Positions 27,759 through 38,363 are shown, counted from the stretch's first letter. The stretch is 64,000 nucleotides of DNA from Geothrix sp. (GCF_030219325.1 NZ_CP126625.1:2282857-2346856), one strand, 5' to 3'. Translations and numbers: made by a program. Notes: generated by a model from the letters alone, not told the origin.

Positions 27759-29483
27759 TCATACGGGATCCGAACCGGTTTCGGCCAGAGCACTGGGTCG
27801 GCGGATCATCTCGTGGAGCGCCGCGCCGGCGGGCACCATGGGATAGACGCTGTCCTCCTGCTCGACCTTGAACTCGATGAGGGCCGCGCCCTGGGCCTCC
27901 CGGGCCCGGGCCACGGCCGCGGCCACCTCGCCGCGGGTCTCCACTCGCTGGCCGGGGATGCCGAAGGCCTCCGCCAGTTTCACGAAGTCCGGCGACAGGA
28001 TGGGCGTGGCGGCATAGCGGCCCTCGTAGAACATGGCCTGCCACTGGCGGACCATGCCGAGGTAGCCGTTGTTGATGATGGCGATGTTCACCTTCACCCC
28101 TTCCTGCACGGCGGTCATCAGCTCGGCGAAGGTCATCTGGAAGCCACCATCGCCCGCCACCACCCAGACCTCAGCCTCCGGCCGGGCGATCTTCGCGCCG
28201 ATGGCCGCGGGCAGGGCGAAGCCCATGGTGCCGGCGCCGCCGCTGGTGATGAGGCTGCGCTCTCCGTCGTGCTTGTAGTACTGGGCCTCCCACATCTGGT
28301 GCTGGCCCACGTCCGTCACCACCACGGCTTCGCCCTTGGTGAGGCGCCACAAATCATGCATGACGTGCGCCGCGTAGAGGTGGCCGTCGTCCGGCAGGTT
28401 CTTGATGTCGCGCACGGCGGAATCGCCGCGCCACTCGCGGATGGTGTCCAGCCAGGCGGAGCGGTCCGCCACGGGTACCTCGGGCAGCAGGGCCCGCAGC
28501 ACGGCGCCCAGGTCGGCCGCGATGGCCACGTCCACGGGCACGTTCTTGTTCAGCTCGCTGGCGTCGATGTCGATGTGGATCTTCCTCGCGTGGGGTGCGT
28601 ACTCCTTGAGCTTGCCGGTCACGCGGTCGTCGAAGCGCATGCCGAAGGCCAGCAGGAGGTCCGCCTCCTGGATGGCCCGGTTCACCCAGGCCTCGCCGTG
28701 CATGCCCATCATGCCGAGGCTCAGCGGGTGCGTGGCGGGCACGGCGCCCAGGCCCAGCAGGGTCAGGGCGAAGGGGATGTCGGCGCGCTCGGCGAGGGCG
28801 ATGACCTCGGCCCGGGCGCCGGACAGCTGGATGCCGTGGCCGGCGAGGATGACGGGCCGCTTGGCCTGGCGGATGAGCTCCAGGGCCTGGGCCAGGTCGG
28901 CCGGCCTCGGCGTGGGCGGGATGTGGCGCAGGTGGCGCTGGGGCACGGCGGCGTCCCAATCCAGGCTGGCGCGGGACTGCTGGGCGTCCTTCGTGATGTC
29001 CACCAGCACGGGGCCGGGGCGCCCGCTGCGGGCCACGGCGAAGGCCTCACGGATGGCGGGGACGATGTCCTCGGCCCGGGTCACCAGGTAGTTGTGCTTG
29101 GTGACGGGGATGGTGATGCCCGTGATGTCCACTTCCTGGAAGGCGTCCGTGCCCAGCAGTGCCGAGCCCACCTGCCCGGTGATGGCCACCAGCGGCGTGG
29201 AGTCCAGCATGGCCGTGGCCAGGCCCGTCACCAGGTTCGTGGCGCCGGGGCCCGAGGTGGCCACCACCACGCCCACGCGCCCGCTGGCCCGGGCGTAGCC
29301 GTCCGCCATGTGCACGGCGCTCTGCTCGTGGCGCACCAGCACGTGCCGGACGGTGTACTCAGTCATGGCGTCGTAGGTGGGCAGGATGGCCCCGCCGGGA
29401 TAGCCGAAGACCGTGTCCACGCCCTCGCGGATGAGGCTCTCCCAGATGAGCTGGGCGCCGGTGAAGGATCCTGGTTCGGACAT
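27759..29483 (-). CDS. ilvB: Acetolactate synthase large (catalytic) subunit
   Basis: This 574-aa ThDP- and FAD-dependent enzyme condenses pyruvate into acetolactate. Visible are the catalytic glutamate in RHEQSAVHMADGYARAS, the FAD-binding middle domain and the ThDP/Mg motif GDGGFQMTFAELMTA to NN. The start is ATG 29483 with AAGGAGG upstream. It forms a complex with the adjacent small subunit. The order ilvD-ilvB-ilvN-ilvC with gaps of 11-40 nt argues for a single transcript controlled by the attenuator at 31.2-31.4 kb. Confidence 0.97.
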   Translation of the reverse strand: MSEPGSFTGAQLIWESLIREGVDTVFGYPGGAILPTYDAMTEYTVRHVLVRHEQSAVHMADGYARASGRVGVVVATSGPGATNLVTGLATAMLDSTPLVAITGQVGSALLGTDAFQEVDITGITIPVTKHNYLVTRAEDIVPAIREAFAVARSGRPGPVLVDITKDAQQSRASLDWDAAVPQRHLRHIPPTPRPADLAQALELIRQAKRPVILAGHGIQLSGARAEVIALAERADIPFALTLLGLGAVPATHPLSLGMMGMHGEAWVNRAIQEADLLLAFGMRFDDRVTGKLKEYAPHARKIHIDIDASELNKNVPVDVAIAADLGAVLRALLPEVPVADRSAWLDTIREWRGDSAVRDIKNLPDDGHLYAAHVMHDLWRLTKGEAVVVTDVGQHQMWEAQYYKHDGERSLITSGGAGTMGFALPAAIGAKIARPEAEVWVVAGDGGFQMTFAELMTAVQEGVKVNIAIINNGYLGMVRQWQAMFYEGRYAATPILSPDFVKLAEAFGIPGQRVETRGEVAAAVARAREAQGAALIEFKVEQEDSVYPMVPAGAALHEMIRRPSALAETGSDPV

Positions 29484-29494
29484 GCGCGCCTCCT

Positions 29495-31183
29495 TCACTG
29501 GGCGACCGTGATGGCGCCTTCGGAGGCGCTGGCCACGGTGGCGGCGTACTTGGCGAAGACGCCGGTGCGGTAGCGCGGGGCCGGGGCCTTCCACTCGGCC
29601 CGGCGCCGGGCCAGCTCGTCGTCGGGGATCTTCAGATCCAGGCGCCGCGTGGGCACGTCGAAGACCACCGTGTCCCCCTCGCGCACCAGGGCGATGGGGC
29701 CGCCCACGGCGGCCTCGGGCGCCACGTGGCCCGCCATGAGGCCGCGGGTGGCGCCGGAGAAGCGGCCGTCCGTGAGCAGGGCCACGGTCTCGCCCAGGCC
29801 CGCGCCCATGAGGGCCGCGGTGACGCCCAGCATCTCGCGCATGCCAGGCCCGCCGCGGGGGCCCTCGTAGCGGATGACCAGCACGTCGCCATGGTCGATG
29901 CGCCCTTCCTGGACAGCGGCGAAGGCCTCGTCCTCAGTCTCGAAGACCCGCGCCGGGCCCGTGTGGTGCAGCCGCTCATGGCCGGCCACCTTGATGACGC
30001 AGCCCTCCGGAGCCAGGCTGCCCTTGAGGATGACGAGGCCACCGCTGGCCTTGATGGGGTTCGCGAAAGGACGCACCACCTGCTGGCCCGGGGTTTCCTG
30101 GGCCGAGGCGAGCTCTTCGGCCACGGTGCGCCCGGTGACGGTGAGGGCAGCCCCGTGGAGCTTGCCGCCCTCCAGCAGGCGCTGGGCCACCAGGCGGATG
30201 CCGCCGGCCGCGTGCAGGTCGGGCGCCGTGAAGCGGCCGCCGGGCTTGAGGTCCGCCAACAGCGGCGTGCGGGCGCTGACCTGGTCGAAGTCGTCGATGC
30301 TGAGGGGCACGCCGGCCTCCCGGGCCAGGGCCAGGTAGTGCAGCACCGCGTTGGTGGAACCGCCCGTGGCGGCCACGGCGGCGATGGCGTTCTCGAAGGC
30401 CTGGCGGGTGAGGATGGCGCTGGGCCGCAGGTCGCTGCGGAGCAGGTCCATGATGATGCGGCCACAGGTCTCGGCCGCGTCGCCCTTGCGGGGGTCCTCC
30501 GCCGGGATGCCGTTGAGGCCCATGGGGCTGAGGCCGATGAGCTCCAGGCTGGCCGCCATGGTGTTGGCCGTGAACTGGCCGCCGCAGGCACCGGCGCCGG
30601 GACAGGCGGCGTCCTCCACCTTCTTCAGGCCCGCATCGTCGAGCTTGCCCGAGCTGTGGGCGCCTACCGCCTCGAAGACGTCCTGCACGGTGAGGTCCCT
30701 GCCATCGCACTCGCCCGGCGCCGTGGATCCCCCGTAGAGGATCAGGCCCGGAATATCGAGACGAGCCAGCGCCATGGCCACGCCGGGGTTGGTCTTGTCG
30801 CAGCCCGAGAGGCAGACCAGGCCGTCGAAGGCGTTGCCGCGGGCCACCAGCTCGATGGAATCCGCGATGACCTCGCGGCTCACCAGGGAGGCCTTCATGC
30901 CCTCGGTGCCCATGGTGATGCCGTCGCTGATGGAGACCGTGCAGAACTCCATGGGGGTGCCACCGGCGGCGCGGACGCCCGCCTTCACGCGCTCGGCCAG
31001 CTCGCGCAGGTGGTAGTTGCAGGGGCCGATTTCGGTCCAGGTGTTCGCGATGCCGATGATGGGCTTGGCCAGATCCTCGTCCGTGAAGCCGATGGCCTTC
31101 AGCATGGCCCGGGCGGGGGCGCGGTGGGCGCCCTGGGTGATGACCCGGCTGTGGCGGTTCAGAGGCTGGTCACTGGCGGTCAT
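29495..31183 (-). CDS. ilvD: Dihydroxy-acid dehydratase
   Basis: This 562-aa Fe-S enzyme dehydrates the dihydroxy acid to the 2-keto acid in Ile/Val synthesis. Cluster cysteines appear in FCTVSISDG-flanking sequence, [10 protein letters not shown] and [17 protein letters not shown]; the C-terminal [13 protein letters not shown] is the family signature. It is the first structural gene after the leader peptide and terminator hairpin, with GAGGA upstream of ATG 31183. Confidence 0.97.
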   Translation of the reverse strand: MTASDQPLNRHSRVITQGAHRAPARAMLKAIGFTDEDLAKPIIGIANTWTEIGPCNYHLRELAERVKAGVRAAGGTPMEFCTVSISDGITMGTEGMKASLVSREVIADSIELVARGNAFDGLVCLSGCDKTNPGVAMALARLDIPGLILYGGSTAPGECDGRDLTVQDVFEAVGAHSSGKLDDAGLKKVEDAACPGAGACGGQFTANTMAASLELIGLSPMGLNGIPAEDPRKGDAAETCGRIIMDLLRSDLRPSAILTRQAFENAIAAVAATGGSTNAVLHYLALAREAGVPLSIDDFDQVSARTPLLADLKPGGRFTAPDLHAAGGIRLVAQRLLEGGKLHGAALTVTGRTVAEELASAQETPGQQVVRPFANPIKASGGLVILKGSLAPEGCVIKVAGHERLHHTGPARVFETEDEAFAAVQEGRIDHGDVLVIRYEGPRGGPGMREMLGVTAALMGAGLGETVALLTDGRFSGATRGLMAGHVAPEAAVGGPIALVREGDTVVFDVPTRRLDLKIPDDELARRRAEWKAPAPRYRTGVFAKYAATVASASEGAITVAQ

Positions 31184-31210
31184 GGTGGTCCTCGTGGTTC
31201 AGAAAGTCAG

Positions 31211-31236
31211 CGGCCCCGCTGGTAGGTGCGGGGCCG
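31211..31236 (-). terminator. Attenuator terminator hairpin upstream of ilvD
   Basis: On the minus strand, arm 3 (31236-31228, CGGCCCCGC) and arm 4 (31219-31211, GCGGGGCCG) form a 9-bp GC stem around an 8-nt loop, about 30 nt before ilvD. The following sequence is only moderately U-rich (GACTTTCTG). An alternative partner for arm 3, GGGGCC at 31266-31261, overlaps the stop codon of the leader peptide. Pairing of 2 with 3 would prevent the terminator. Confidence 0.7.
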
Positions 31237-31265
31237 TCGTCGAAGTGGTTTCGATCGGGTGGCCC

Positions 31266-31376
31266 CTAGTCCGTCAGCCGCAGCACGATGCCCAGCCCGA
31301 CGGGTCGAATCAGGGAAAGTCCCTCCGTCGAGGCGGACGCAACGGGTGACGGGGTGTTGGCGGGGAGCTGGATCAT
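31266..31376 (-). CDS. ilv leader peptide (attenuator), 36 aa
   Basis: A short ORF begins at ATG 31376, with GAGGA 7 nt upstream and only 18 nt after the leuB stop. Its C-terminal part reads LSLIRPVGLGIVLRL: nine of fifteen residues (20-34) are Leu, Ile or Val. The stop codon overlaps the GGGGCC segment that can pair with the 5' arm of the terminator hairpin. This is the classic transcription-attenuation layout. Ribosomes stalling on scarce Leu/Ile/Val-tRNA would free segment 2 and allow readthrough into ilvDBNC. It lies within the operon, downstream of leuAB. Confidence 0.75.
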   Translation of the reverse strand: MIQLPANTPSPVASASTEGLSLIRPVGLGIVLRLTD

Positions 31377-31394
31377 CAAGGGTCCTCGGTCAGG

Positions 31395-32534
31395 TCAGAG
31401 CTTCGAGTGATGGCCTTCGGGGGATCCGCAGAAGGAGTAGGCGGAATCCACCAGCCGGGGCGTGTTCGCCCGCGGCGGCCGGATGGCCTCGCGGATGCGG
31501 GCGCCCATGAAGCGGGTGCCGTGGATGTACTTCGCCCCGCCCCGGAGGTCGCCGGTGCCGTGCCCGGACTTGACCACGCGGTGCACAGCCTGTTCCAGGG
31601 CCAGGGCCTCGTCCTTGAGGCCGAGGGCGTGGCGGAGCAGCATGGCCGCCGAGAGGATGGTGCCGATGGGGTTGGCCACGTCCTGGCCGGCGATGTCCGG
31701 TGCGGAGCCGTGGATGGGTTCGTAGAGGCCCACGGAGCCGCCCAGGCTCGCAGAGGGGAGCATGCCCAGGGAACCGGCCAGCACGGCCGCCTCGTCGCTG
31801 AGGATGTCGCCGAACAGGTTCTCGGTGAGCACCACGTCGAAGTCCCGGGGCCGGGTGATCAGGGCCATGGCGAAGCTGTCCACATAGTGGTGCTGCACCT
31901 TCACCTCCGGGTAGCTGGGGGCGAGATCGTTCACCACCTGGCGCCAGAGGCGGGAGGTCTCCAGCACGTTGGCCTTGTCCACGGACACCAGGTTCCGGCG
32001 CCGGGAGCCGGCCAGCTCGAAGGCCACCCTGGCTACGCGCTCAATCTCGACGCGGGTGTAGGGCAGCGTGTTGACCGCGGCCTCGTCGGAATAGGACCGG
32101 GGCTCACCGAAGTAGAGCCCGCCGCTGAGCTCGCGCACGAACATCAGGTCGGTCCCGCGCACGACCTCGGGCTTCAGGGGGGAGGCGTCCTCCAGGGCGG
32201 GATGGACGGTCACGGGCCGGAGGTTCGCGAAGAGGCCCAGGCCCTTGCGCAGCCGCAGCAGCCCCGACTCCGGGCGCTGATCGCGGGCGTGGCCATCCCA
32301 GGCGGGTCCGCCCACGGCACCGAGCAGCACGGCATCGGCGCAGCGGCAGAGCTCCAGGGTCGCGTCCGGCAGGGGATCGCCGGTGGCGTCCACAGCGGCC
32401 CCGCCGATGAGCGCCTCCTGGAAGGCGAACTGGTGACCGAAGCGCTCGGCCACGCTGGCGAGGCAGGCCACGGCCTCCGCCGTGACCTCGGGCCCCACGC
32501 CGTCGCCGGGGAGGACGGTGATGCGGGCTTCCAT
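31395..32534 (-). CDS. leuB: 3-isopropylmalate dehydrogenase
   Basis: This 379-aa NAD-dependent decarboxylating dehydrogenase produces 2-ketoisocaproate precursor in leucine synthesis. It has [14 protein letters not shown] at the N-terminus, [13 protein letters not shown] in the substrate site, [13 protein letters not shown] with the catalytic Lys, and [14 protein letters not shown] for NAD binding. ATG 32534 is preferred; GTG 32540, six bases upstream, overlaps the stop of the 41-aa ORF and is possible. The ilv leader peptide starts 18 nt downstream of its stop. Confidence 0.96.
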   Translation of the reverse strand: MEARITVLPGDGVGPEVTAEAVACLASVAERFGHQFAFQEALIGGAAVDATGDPLPDATLELCRCADAVLLGAVGGPAWDGHARDQRPESGLLRLRKGLGLFANLRPVTVHPALEDASPLKPEVVRGTDLMFVRELSGGLYFGEPRSYSDEAAVNTLPYTRVEIERVARVAFELAGSRRRNLVSVDKANVLETSRLWRQVVNDLAPSYPEVKVQHHYVDSFAMALITRPRDFDVVLTENLFGDILSDEAAVLAGSLGMLPSASLGGSVGLYEPIHGSAPDIAGQDVANPIGTILSAAMLLRHALGLKDEALALEQAVHRVVKSGHGTGDLRGGAKYIHGTRFMGARIREAIRPPRANTPRLVDSAYSFCGSPEGHHSKL

Positions 32535-32536
32535 GC

Positions 32537-32662
32537 TCACACCCCCCAGCCGTAGGCATCCGCCCCGTCGAGCAGGTCCGGTGCCGGGGCCGCCGCGGCC
32601 AGCGCCGCCTCGGCCGCGCGTTCCGGGCTATCGGGCTGGGGTGCGGGCCTGGGATCCGTCAT
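32537..32662 (-). CDS. Small ORF between leuA and leuB, 41 aa
   Basis: ATG 32662 lies 3 nt after the leuA stop, and its ribosome-binding site (GAGGTG) is formed by the last bases of leuA. The TGA overlaps the alternative leuB GTG and ends 2 nt before the leuB ATG. The peptide is Ala/Pro-rich (about 40 percent Ala plus Pro) and ends [13 protein letters not shown]. It is not enriched in Leu codons, so it does not look like an attenuation peptide. It may be a genuine small protein or a coupling device for leuB translation. Confidence 0.5.
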   Translation of the reverse strand: MTDPRPAPQPDSPERAAEAALAAAAPAPDLLDGADAYGWGV

Positions 32663-32665
32663 GCA

Positions 32666-34210
32666 TCACCTCGTTTCAGCCGCCGCCGGCGCAGCCGCGC
32701 GGCGGGCGAAGAGAACCTTGTTCGTGGCGTTGAGGTAGGCCCGGACGCTGGCCTCGACGATGTCGGTGCTGGCCCCCTTCCCGCCCTGGGTCACACCCTC
32801 GAACTCCACCTGGACGAACACCTCGCCCACCGCATCGGCACCGCCGGTGATGGCGTGGATGCGGAAATCCAGCAGCCTCCCCTTGAGCCCCGTGAGCTTG
32901 TCCACGGCCGCGAACACCGCGTTGACGGGACCATCGCCCATGGCGGTCTCGGTGGCCTCGCCCTCATCGGAAAGGAGGGTGACCAGGGCCGTGGCGAACA
33001 TGGAGGTGCCGGCCGTGGCCTGGAGGGCGCGGAGCTTGAAGGTCTCGGGAATGTGCGTGAGGCCGTCACGGACGATGGCCAGCAGGTCCTCGTCGAAGAT
33101 CTCCTTCTTCTGGTCGCTGAGCTTCGTGAACAGCTTGTAGGCCTTGTCCAGCTCGGTGCGGCCGAGCGGATAGCCCAGCTCCTCGAAGCGCTTGGCAAGC
33201 GCGTGCCGGCCCGAGTGCTTGCCCAGCACCAGGTTGGTCTGGCGCACGCCCACCGATTCCGGCGTCATGATCTCGTAGGTGGAGCGGTGGCTCAGCATGC
33301 CGTGCTGGTGGATGCCGCTCTCGTGGGCGAAGGCGTTGCGGCCCACGATGGCCTTGTTGGGCTGGACCTCGTTGCCCGTGATGTTGGCCAGGGTCTGGCT
33401 GGTGCGGTAGATGGCCTCCTGGTTCACGCCGGTGGTGAAGGGCATGGCGTCCCGCCGCACCGACAGGGCCATGACCACTTCCTCCAGCGCCGCGTTGCCG
33501 GCCCGCTCGCCGATGCCGTTCACCGTGCATTCCACCTGCCGGGCGCCAGCCGAGATGGCGGCGAGGGAGTTGGCCACCGCCAACCCCAGGTCGTTGTGGC
33601 AGTGGACGCTGATGGTGACGCCGTCGATGCCGGGGACCTTCGCCTTCAGGTGGCCGATGAGGCGACCGTACTCGTCGGGCACGGTGTAGCCCACGGTATC
33701 AGGCACGTTGAGCACGGTGGCCCCGGCCTCGATGGCCACGGTGAATACCTCCACGAGGTAGTCCCAGTCGCTGCGGGTGGCGTCCTCGGCGGAGAACTCC
33801 ACGTCGGGGCAGTGGCCCTTGGCGCGGGACACCCCTTCGCGGATCATCACCAGCGCCTCGGCCCGCGATTTCTGCAGTTTGTATTCCAGGTGGATGTCGG
33901 AGGTCGCGAGGAAAGTGTGGATGCGGGGATGGGCCGCTTCCTGGAGTGCCTCCCAGGCGCGATCGATGTCCTTCGGAATGGCGCGGCACAGGGCGGCGAT
34001 GACGGGCTTCCGGCACTCGCGGGCGATGGCCTGCACGGACGCGAAGTCGTCCTCCGAGGCCACGGGGAATCCCGCCTCGATGACGTCCACCCCCAGGGCC
34101 TCCAGCTGGCGGGCCATCTGCAGCTTCTCGTCCAGATTCATGCTGCAGCCCGGGGACTGCTCGCCGTCGCGAAGGGTGGTGTCGAAGATGGTGATCCGCT
34201 CGGTGCCCAT
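32666..34210 (-). CDS. leuA: 2-isopropylmalate synthase
   Basis: This 514-aa enzyme condenses acetyl-CoA with 2-ketoisovalerate, the first committed step of leucine synthesis. The TIM barrel begins [17 protein letters not shown] (metal/catalytic residues) and carries the [17 protein letters not shown] and [11 protein letters not shown] signatures. The C-terminal LeuA dimer domain (about 390-500) is the leucine feedback site. It is the first gene of the minus-strand leu-ilv operon, divergent from the LysR regulator across a 138-bp AT-rich promoter region. Confidence 0.97.
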   Translation of the reverse strand: MGTERITIFDTTLRDGEQSPGCSMNLDEKLQMARQLEALGVDVIEAGFPVASEDDFASVQAIARECRKPVIAALCRAIPKDIDRAWEALQEAAHPRIHTFLATSDIHLEYKLQKSRAEALVMIREGVSRAKGHCPDVEFSAEDATRSDWDYLVEVFTVAIEAGATVLNVPDTVGYTVPDEYGRLIGHLKAKVPGIDGVTISVHCHNDLGLAVANSLAAISAGARQVECTVNGIGERAGNAALEEVVMALSVRRDAMPFTTGVNQEAIYRTSQTLANITGNEVQPNKAIVGRNAFAHESGIHQHGMLSHRSTYEIMTPESVGVRQTNLVLGKHSGRHALAKRFEELGYPLGRTELDKAYKLFTKLSDQKKEIFDEDLLAIVRDGLTHIPETFKLRALQATAGTSMFATALVTLLSDEGEATETAMGDGPVNAVFAAVDKLTGLKGRLLDFRIHAITGGADAVGEVFVQVEFEGVTQGGKGASTDIVEASVRAYLNATNKVLFARRAAAPAAAETR

Positions 34211-34267
34211 GGGTCGAGATGCTCCTTCACCCGGCCGGAGCCGGAGGGATCACCAAACGATGGCGCG

Positions 34268-34323
34268 TTCCAACTCATAAATGTATTTAATTTTTTTTAT
34301 GATTCCATAAGTTATTCTTGGAA
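34268..34323. promoter_or_regulatory. Divergent leuA / lysR promoter region with LysR-type operator
   Basis: This is a short AT-rich patch in otherwise GC-rich DNA. It holds TTATG-ATTC-CATAA (34297-34310) and the overlapping palindrome TTCCA-N11-TGGAA (34303-34323). The latter fits the T-N11-A geometry of LysR-family binding sites. A further CATAA occurs at 34276. The divergent LysR protein is the obvious candidate ligand. Confidence 0.6.
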
Positions 34324-34348
34324 ACCTACACTTCACACGGGAGTGGTC

Positions 34349-35269
34349 ATGGACCTCGGGCAGCTGGAAACCTTCCTGGTGGTGGCGCGGGAGAAGAGCT
34401 TCTCGCGGGCCGCGGAGCGCCTGTACCGCACGCAGCCCGCCGTGAGCCTGGCCCTCAAGCGCCTGGAGGAGGAACTGGGCGAGACCCTGCTGGACCGCAC
34501 CACCAAGGGCGGCACCCTCACGGACGCCGGGGCGACGCTGCTGCCCCTGGCCCAGCGCATGCTCGACCTGCGCAAGCAGATCATCGACACCTTCGGCTCG
34601 CTCAAAGGGCTCCAGCAGGGGCGGCTGAACATCGGCGCCAACGAGAGCGTGTCGGAGTTCCTGCTGCCGGGCGTCCTGCTGGCCTACCAGCAGGCCCATC
34701 CGGCCATCCGCATCCAGGCCTACCGCCAGAGCTCCGAGCGCATCCCCGCCGAGGTGCTCGAGCGCCGGCTGGACGTGGGCTTCGTCTCCTACGACCCCAT
34801 GCATCCCGAACTCCAGAGCGAGGTCATCCTCCGCGATCACATGGTGCTCGTGGTGCCCCCGGGGCACAAGCTGGCCCGCAAGAAGGAGATCAACCTGGAG
34901 GCGCTGGGCCGCGAGACCTTCGTGGCCCACAACGCCATCACGCCCACCCGCAACGCCATCATCGACCTCTTCGCCCGCCTCGGCACGCCGCTGCGCATCA
35001 CCATGGAGCTGGGCTCGCTGGCCACCATCCAGGAGTTCGTGGCCCTCGGCGCCGGACTGGCCATCCTGCCGAGGATGACCGTGCTGGAGGGCATCCGGCA
35101 GGGCCGCCTGGTGGAGGTCGCCGTCAAGGAGCTCCAGGTCGAGAAGCTCATCCGCATCGTCACCCGCCGGGAGGAGGCCCTGTCCCACGCGGCCAAGGCC
35201 TTCCTGCAGCTGATCCGGGCCACCGACTTCACCCGCACGGCCCCGCAAGCCAGGAGGAAGCAGCCATGA
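34349..35269 (+). CDS. LysR-family transcriptional regulator of the leucine genes
   Basis: This 306-aa regulator has an N-terminal helix-turn-helix ([25 protein letters not shown], split across residues 9-33) and a type 2 periplasmic-binding-like effector domain (about 90-295). It is divergent from leuA, and its stop overlaps the leuC start (ATGA), so regulator and leuC are translationally coupled. By analogy with LeuO/CysB-type regulators it probably senses a pathway intermediate such as isopropylmalate. That effector is inferred. Confidence 0.88.
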   Translation: MDLGQLETFLVVAREKSFSRAAERLYRTQPAVSLALKRLEEELGETLLDRTTKGGTLTDAGATLLPLAQRMLDLRKQIIDTFGSLKGLQQGRLNIGANESVSEFLLPGVLLAYQQAHPAIRIQAYRQSSERIPAEVLERRLDVGFVSYDPMHPELQSEVILRDHMVLVVPPGHKLARKKEINLEALGRETFVAHNAITPTRNAIIDLFARLGTPLRITMELGSLATIQEFVALGAGLAILPRMTVLEGIRQGRLVEVAVKELQVEKLIRIVTRREEALSHAAKAFLQLIRATDFTRTAPQARRKQP

Positions 35270-36675
35270 GTCCCCGCACCCTCTACGACAAGATCTGGGA
35301 CGAACACCTGGTGGCCGTACGCTCGGATGGCACCAGCCTCCTCTACATCGACCGGCATCTGGTCCACGAGGTCACCAGCCCCCAGGCCTTCGAGGGCCTG
35401 CGGGAGGCCGGGCGCCCCCTCCGCCGGCCCAATGCAATCCTTTCGGTGGCGGACCACAACGTCCCCACCATCGACCGCGAGCAGGGCATCGCCGACGAGA
35501 CCTGCCGCCTGCAGGTGGAGGCCCTGGAAGCCAACGTGAAGGCCTACGGCGTGCCCTACCTGCCCCTGCTCGACGACCGCCAGGGCATCGTCCACGTGGT
35601 GGGTCCGGAACAGGGCTTCACCCTGCCCGGCACCACCATCGTCTGCGGCGACAGCCATACCAGCACCCACGGCGCCTTCGGGGCCCTGGCCTTCGGCATC
35701 GGCACCAGCGAGGTCGAGCACGTGATGGCCACCCAGACGCTGCCGCAGCGCAAATCGAAGAACCTGCGCGTCCGTTTCGAGGGCACCCTGCCCCCGGGCC
35801 TCGGCGCCAAGGATCTGGCCCTCGCCCTCATCGGGAAGATCGGCACCGCCGGCGGCACCGGCCACGTCATGGAGTTCACGGGCGCCGCGGTCCGCGCGCT
35901 GTCCATGGAAGGCCGCATGACCCTCTGCAACATGAGCATCGAGGGCGGCGCGCGCTCGGGCCTCGTGGCGCCGGACGAGACCACCTTCGCCTACCTCAAA
36001 GGGCGCTCCATGGCCCCCCAGGGTGCCCTCTGGGACCAGGCCCTCGCCCACTGGCGCACGCTGGTGTCGGATGAGGGCGCGGCCTTCGACACCGACGTGG
36101 TCCTCGACGTCTCGACCCTGGCCCCGCAGGTGACCTGGGGCACCAGCCCCCAGTGGGTGACAGACATCGCCGGACGCGTGCCGGATCCCGGCCAGGCCGC
36201 CACGGAAGACGACCGGCAGGCCATGCTCCGGGCCCTCGAATACATGGATCTGCGGCCTGGCACGCCCATCGCGGACATCGCCCTGCAGGCGGTGTTCATC
36301 GGCTCCTGCACCAATGGCCGCATCGAGGATCTGCGGGAAGCCGCCGCCGTGGCCCGGGGCCGCAAGGTCGCCTCCGGCATCCGCGCCCTGGTGGTGCCGG
36401 GTTCGGGCCTCGTGAAGCGGCAGGCCGAGGCCGAGGGACTGGACCGCATCTTCCTGGAGGCCGGCTTCGAGTGGCGCCAGCCTGGGTGCAGCATGTGCCT
36501 GGGCATGAACGACGACCGGCTCGCCGAGGGCGTCCGCTGCGCCAGCACCAGCAACCGCAACTTCGAAGGCCGCCAGGGGCGCGGCAGCCGCACCCACCTG
36601 GTGAGCCCCGGCATGGCCGCCGCCGCTGCCGTGACGGGCCACTTCACCGATGTCCGCCGCCTGATGGGAGCCTGA
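35266..36675 (+). CDS. leuC: 3-isopropylmalate dehydratase large subunit
   Basis: This 469-aa aconitase-family subunit isomerises 2- to 3-isopropylmalate with a [4Fe-4S] cluster. It opens with [11 protein letters not shown], and the cluster cysteines lie in [13 protein letters not shown] and [30 protein letters not shown] and [10 protein letters not shown] are substrate-site signatures. It overlaps lysR by 4 nt and is followed after 1 nt by leuD. Confidence 0.97.
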   Translation: MSPRTLYDKIWDEHLVAVRSDGTSLLYIDRHLVHEVTSPQAFEGLREAGRPLRRPNAILSVADHNVPTIDREQGIADETCRLQVEALEANVKAYGVPYLPLLDDRQGIVHVVGPEQGFTLPGTTIVCGDSHTSTHGAFGALAFGIGTSEVEHVMATQTLPQRKSKNLRVRFEGTLPPGLGAKDLALALIGKIGTAGGTGHVMEFTGAAVRALSMEGRMTLCNMSIEGGARSGLVAPDETTFAYLKGRSMAPQGALWDQALAHWRTLVSDEGAAFDTDVVLDVSTLAPQVTWGTSPQWVTDIAGRVPDPGQAATEDDRQAMLRALEYMDLRPGTPIADIALQAVFIGSCTNGRIEDLREAAAVARGRKVASGIRALVVPGSGLVKRQAEAEGLDRIFLEAGFEWRQPGCSMCLGMNDDRLAEGVRCASTSNRNFEGRQGRGSRTHLVSPGMAAAAAVTGHFTDVRRLMGA

Positions 36676-36676
36676 G

Positions 36677-37279
36677 ATGGAACCCTTTACCGTCCACACC
36701 GGCATCGCCGCCCCGCTTCTCCGCGCCAACATCGACACCGACCTCATCATCCCGAAGCAGTTCCTGAAGACGCTGGTCCGCTCGGGCCTGGGGCGGAACC
36801 TCTTCCATGAGATCCGCTACGACTCGGATGGCCGGGAGCGGGCGGAGTTCGTCCTCAACCAGGACCGCTTCCGCCAGGCCTCCATCCTGCTCGCTGGACC
36901 GAACTTCGGCTGCGGCTCCAGCCGCGAGCACGCGCCCTGGGCCCTGAAGGATTTCGGCATCCGCGCCGTCCTCGCGCCCAGCTTCGCCGACATCTTCTAC
37001 ACCAACTGCTTCGCCAACGGACTGCTGCCGGTGCAGCTGCCCATGGAGGCCATCGAGGCCCTCGGGGCCGTGGCGGCACCGCTCACCGTGGACCTCCCGG
37101 CCCAGCAGGTGCGCGGCGGCGGCCTCAGCTTCGCCTTCGACCTCGAGCCCGCCCGCAAGGCCGTGCTGCTGGAGGGCCTCGACGAGATCAAGCGCACCGA
37201 GGCGAACCTGCCGGACATCGCCAAGTACGAGGCCCGCCGACGGTCGGAAGCGCCCTGGCTGGAGATCCGCACCTCCTGA
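36677..37279 (+). CDS. leuD: 3-isopropylmalate dehydratase small subunit
   Basis: This 200-aa swivelling-domain partner of LeuC has [13 protein letters not shown] near the start and the signature [17 protein letters not shown]. The start is one base after the leuC stop, and the complex is made in equal amounts. A small hairpin (37299-37318) follows the gene and overlaps the region before yicC. Confidence 0.97.
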   Translation: MEPFTVHTGIAAPLLRANIDTDLIIPKQFLKTLVRSGLGRNLFHEIRYDSDGRERAEFVLNQDRFRQASILLAGPNFGCGSSREHAPWALKDFGIRAVLAPSFADIFYTNCFANGLLPVQLPMEAIEALGAVAAPLTVDLPAQQVRGGGLSFAFDLEPARKAVLLEGLDEIKRTEANLPDIAKYEARRRSEAPWLEIRTS

Positions 37280-37327
37280 TCGCCGAGCCGCGCGCTACCC
37301 TGGGATTTCAGCCCCAGGATCACCCCC

Positions 37328-38203
37328 ATGAAATCCATGACCGCCTTTGCCGAGATCGTCCGCCCCCTGGAGGCCGGCCAGCTGCGGCTCACCCTGCGGA
37401 GCGTCAACTCGAAGGCCCTGGACCTGAGCCTCCGCTTGCCCCCGGCGCTCTTCCCCCTGGAGGCGGGCATCCGCGCCCAGGTGCGCACGGCCGCCAGCCG
37501 CGGCAAGCTCGACCTCAGCATCGAGGTGCAGGACGAGCCCTCCCTGGAGCCCCGGATGAACCGCGCCCTGCTCCGGGCCGTGGCCAAGGGCTGGCAGGAG
37601 GACGCGGAGTGGCTGCAGCTCCCGCCCCTCACGGCCGAGGCCTTCTTCCGGCTGCCGGGGGCCTTCCAGGCGCCGGCCTCGGACCTGGGCGAGCGCCTGG
37701 AGGCCCCCGTCCGGGAGGCCGTGACGGCCCTCCTGGAGGCCTGGAACGCCGGGCGGGCCCGGGAGGCGGAGCGCCTCCGCCCCTTCTTCGAAGACGGCCT
37801 GAGGCGCCTGAAGGCGCTGCGGGAAAAACTCAAGGCCGAGGCCGAAACGCAGGCGGTGGAGCTACCAGGCCTCTACCGCCAGCGCATCGAGCAGATCCTG
37901 GAGGACGCCCGCCTGGCGGGCCAGCTCCCGGCCGAGCGACTGCTGGCGGAGGCCGGCGTCTTGGCCGAGCGGCAGGATGTGCGGGAGGAGCTCATCCGAC
38001 TGGCGGCCCACCTCGACGACTTCGCTGAGCGCATGGACAGGGGCCGTCTGGAAGGCAAGGCCATCGATGTCTGGTGCCAGGAGGTGCTGCGGGAGCTCAA
38101 CACCACCGGCAGCAAGTGCAAGCGCATCGACATGACCCGCGCGGTCATGGAGGCCAAGGGCGTGCTGGACCAGATCCGGGAGCAGTCCGCGAACCTCGAG
38201 TGA
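37328..38203 (+). CDS. yicC: YicC-family endoribonuclease
   Basis: This 291-aa member of the YicC/YloC family starts with the family signature MKSMTAFAE and has [15 protein letters not shown]. It ends in the DUF1732 segment [13 protein letters not shown] followed by [19 protein letters not shown]. Characterised members cleave or help degrade small regulatory RNAs. In many bacteria yicC precedes gmk, but here a chemotaxis gene follows. A hairpin (37299-37318) sits close to its ribosome-binding site. Confidence 0.92.
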   Translation: MKSMTAFAEIVRPLEAGQLRLTLRSVNSKALDLSLRLPPALFPLEAGIRAQVRTAASRGKLDLSIEVQDEPSLEPRMNRALLRAVAKGWQEDAEWLQLPPLTAEAFFRLPGAFQAPASDLGERLEAPVREAVTALLEAWNAGRAREAERLRPFFEDGLRRLKALREKLKAEAETQAVELPGLYRQRIEQILEDARLAGQLPAERLLAEAGVLAERQDVREELIRLAAHLDDFAERMDRGRLEGKAIDVWCQEVLRELNTTGSKCKRIDMTRAVMEAKGVLDQIREQSANLE

Positions 38204-38225
38204 CGGGGCCCGGCTTTCACCGAAC

Positions 38226-38253
38226 TTAACTCCAGGTATATTCCCACCGATCA
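38226..38253 (+). promoter_or_regulatory. Possible sigma-28 (FliA-type) promoter for the chemotaxis receptor
   Basis: TTAA (38226-38229), 16 nt, then ACCGATCA (38246-38253) resembles the TAAA-N15-GCCGATAA consensus. It lies about 110 nt before the methyl-accepting protein start. Chemoreceptor genes are often sigma-28 dependent. Confidence 0.35.
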
Positions 38254-38363
38254 GGGGGGGGCAATCCGTCGAGGGTTCCAGCGGAATCAGGCCTCTTCCG
38301 GCCCGAGTCCCTCTCTGCGGTCCGGCCGGACGGACTGCTCCCCTCGCAGCGGGGAGGGCGATC

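Noticed and set aside
32855-34348. Long plus-strand frame antisense to leuA continuous with the LysR gene
   Set aside because: It is an antisense frame without stops caused by GC-rich codon use; LysR family alignment starts at ATG 34349 with its own ribosome-binding site.
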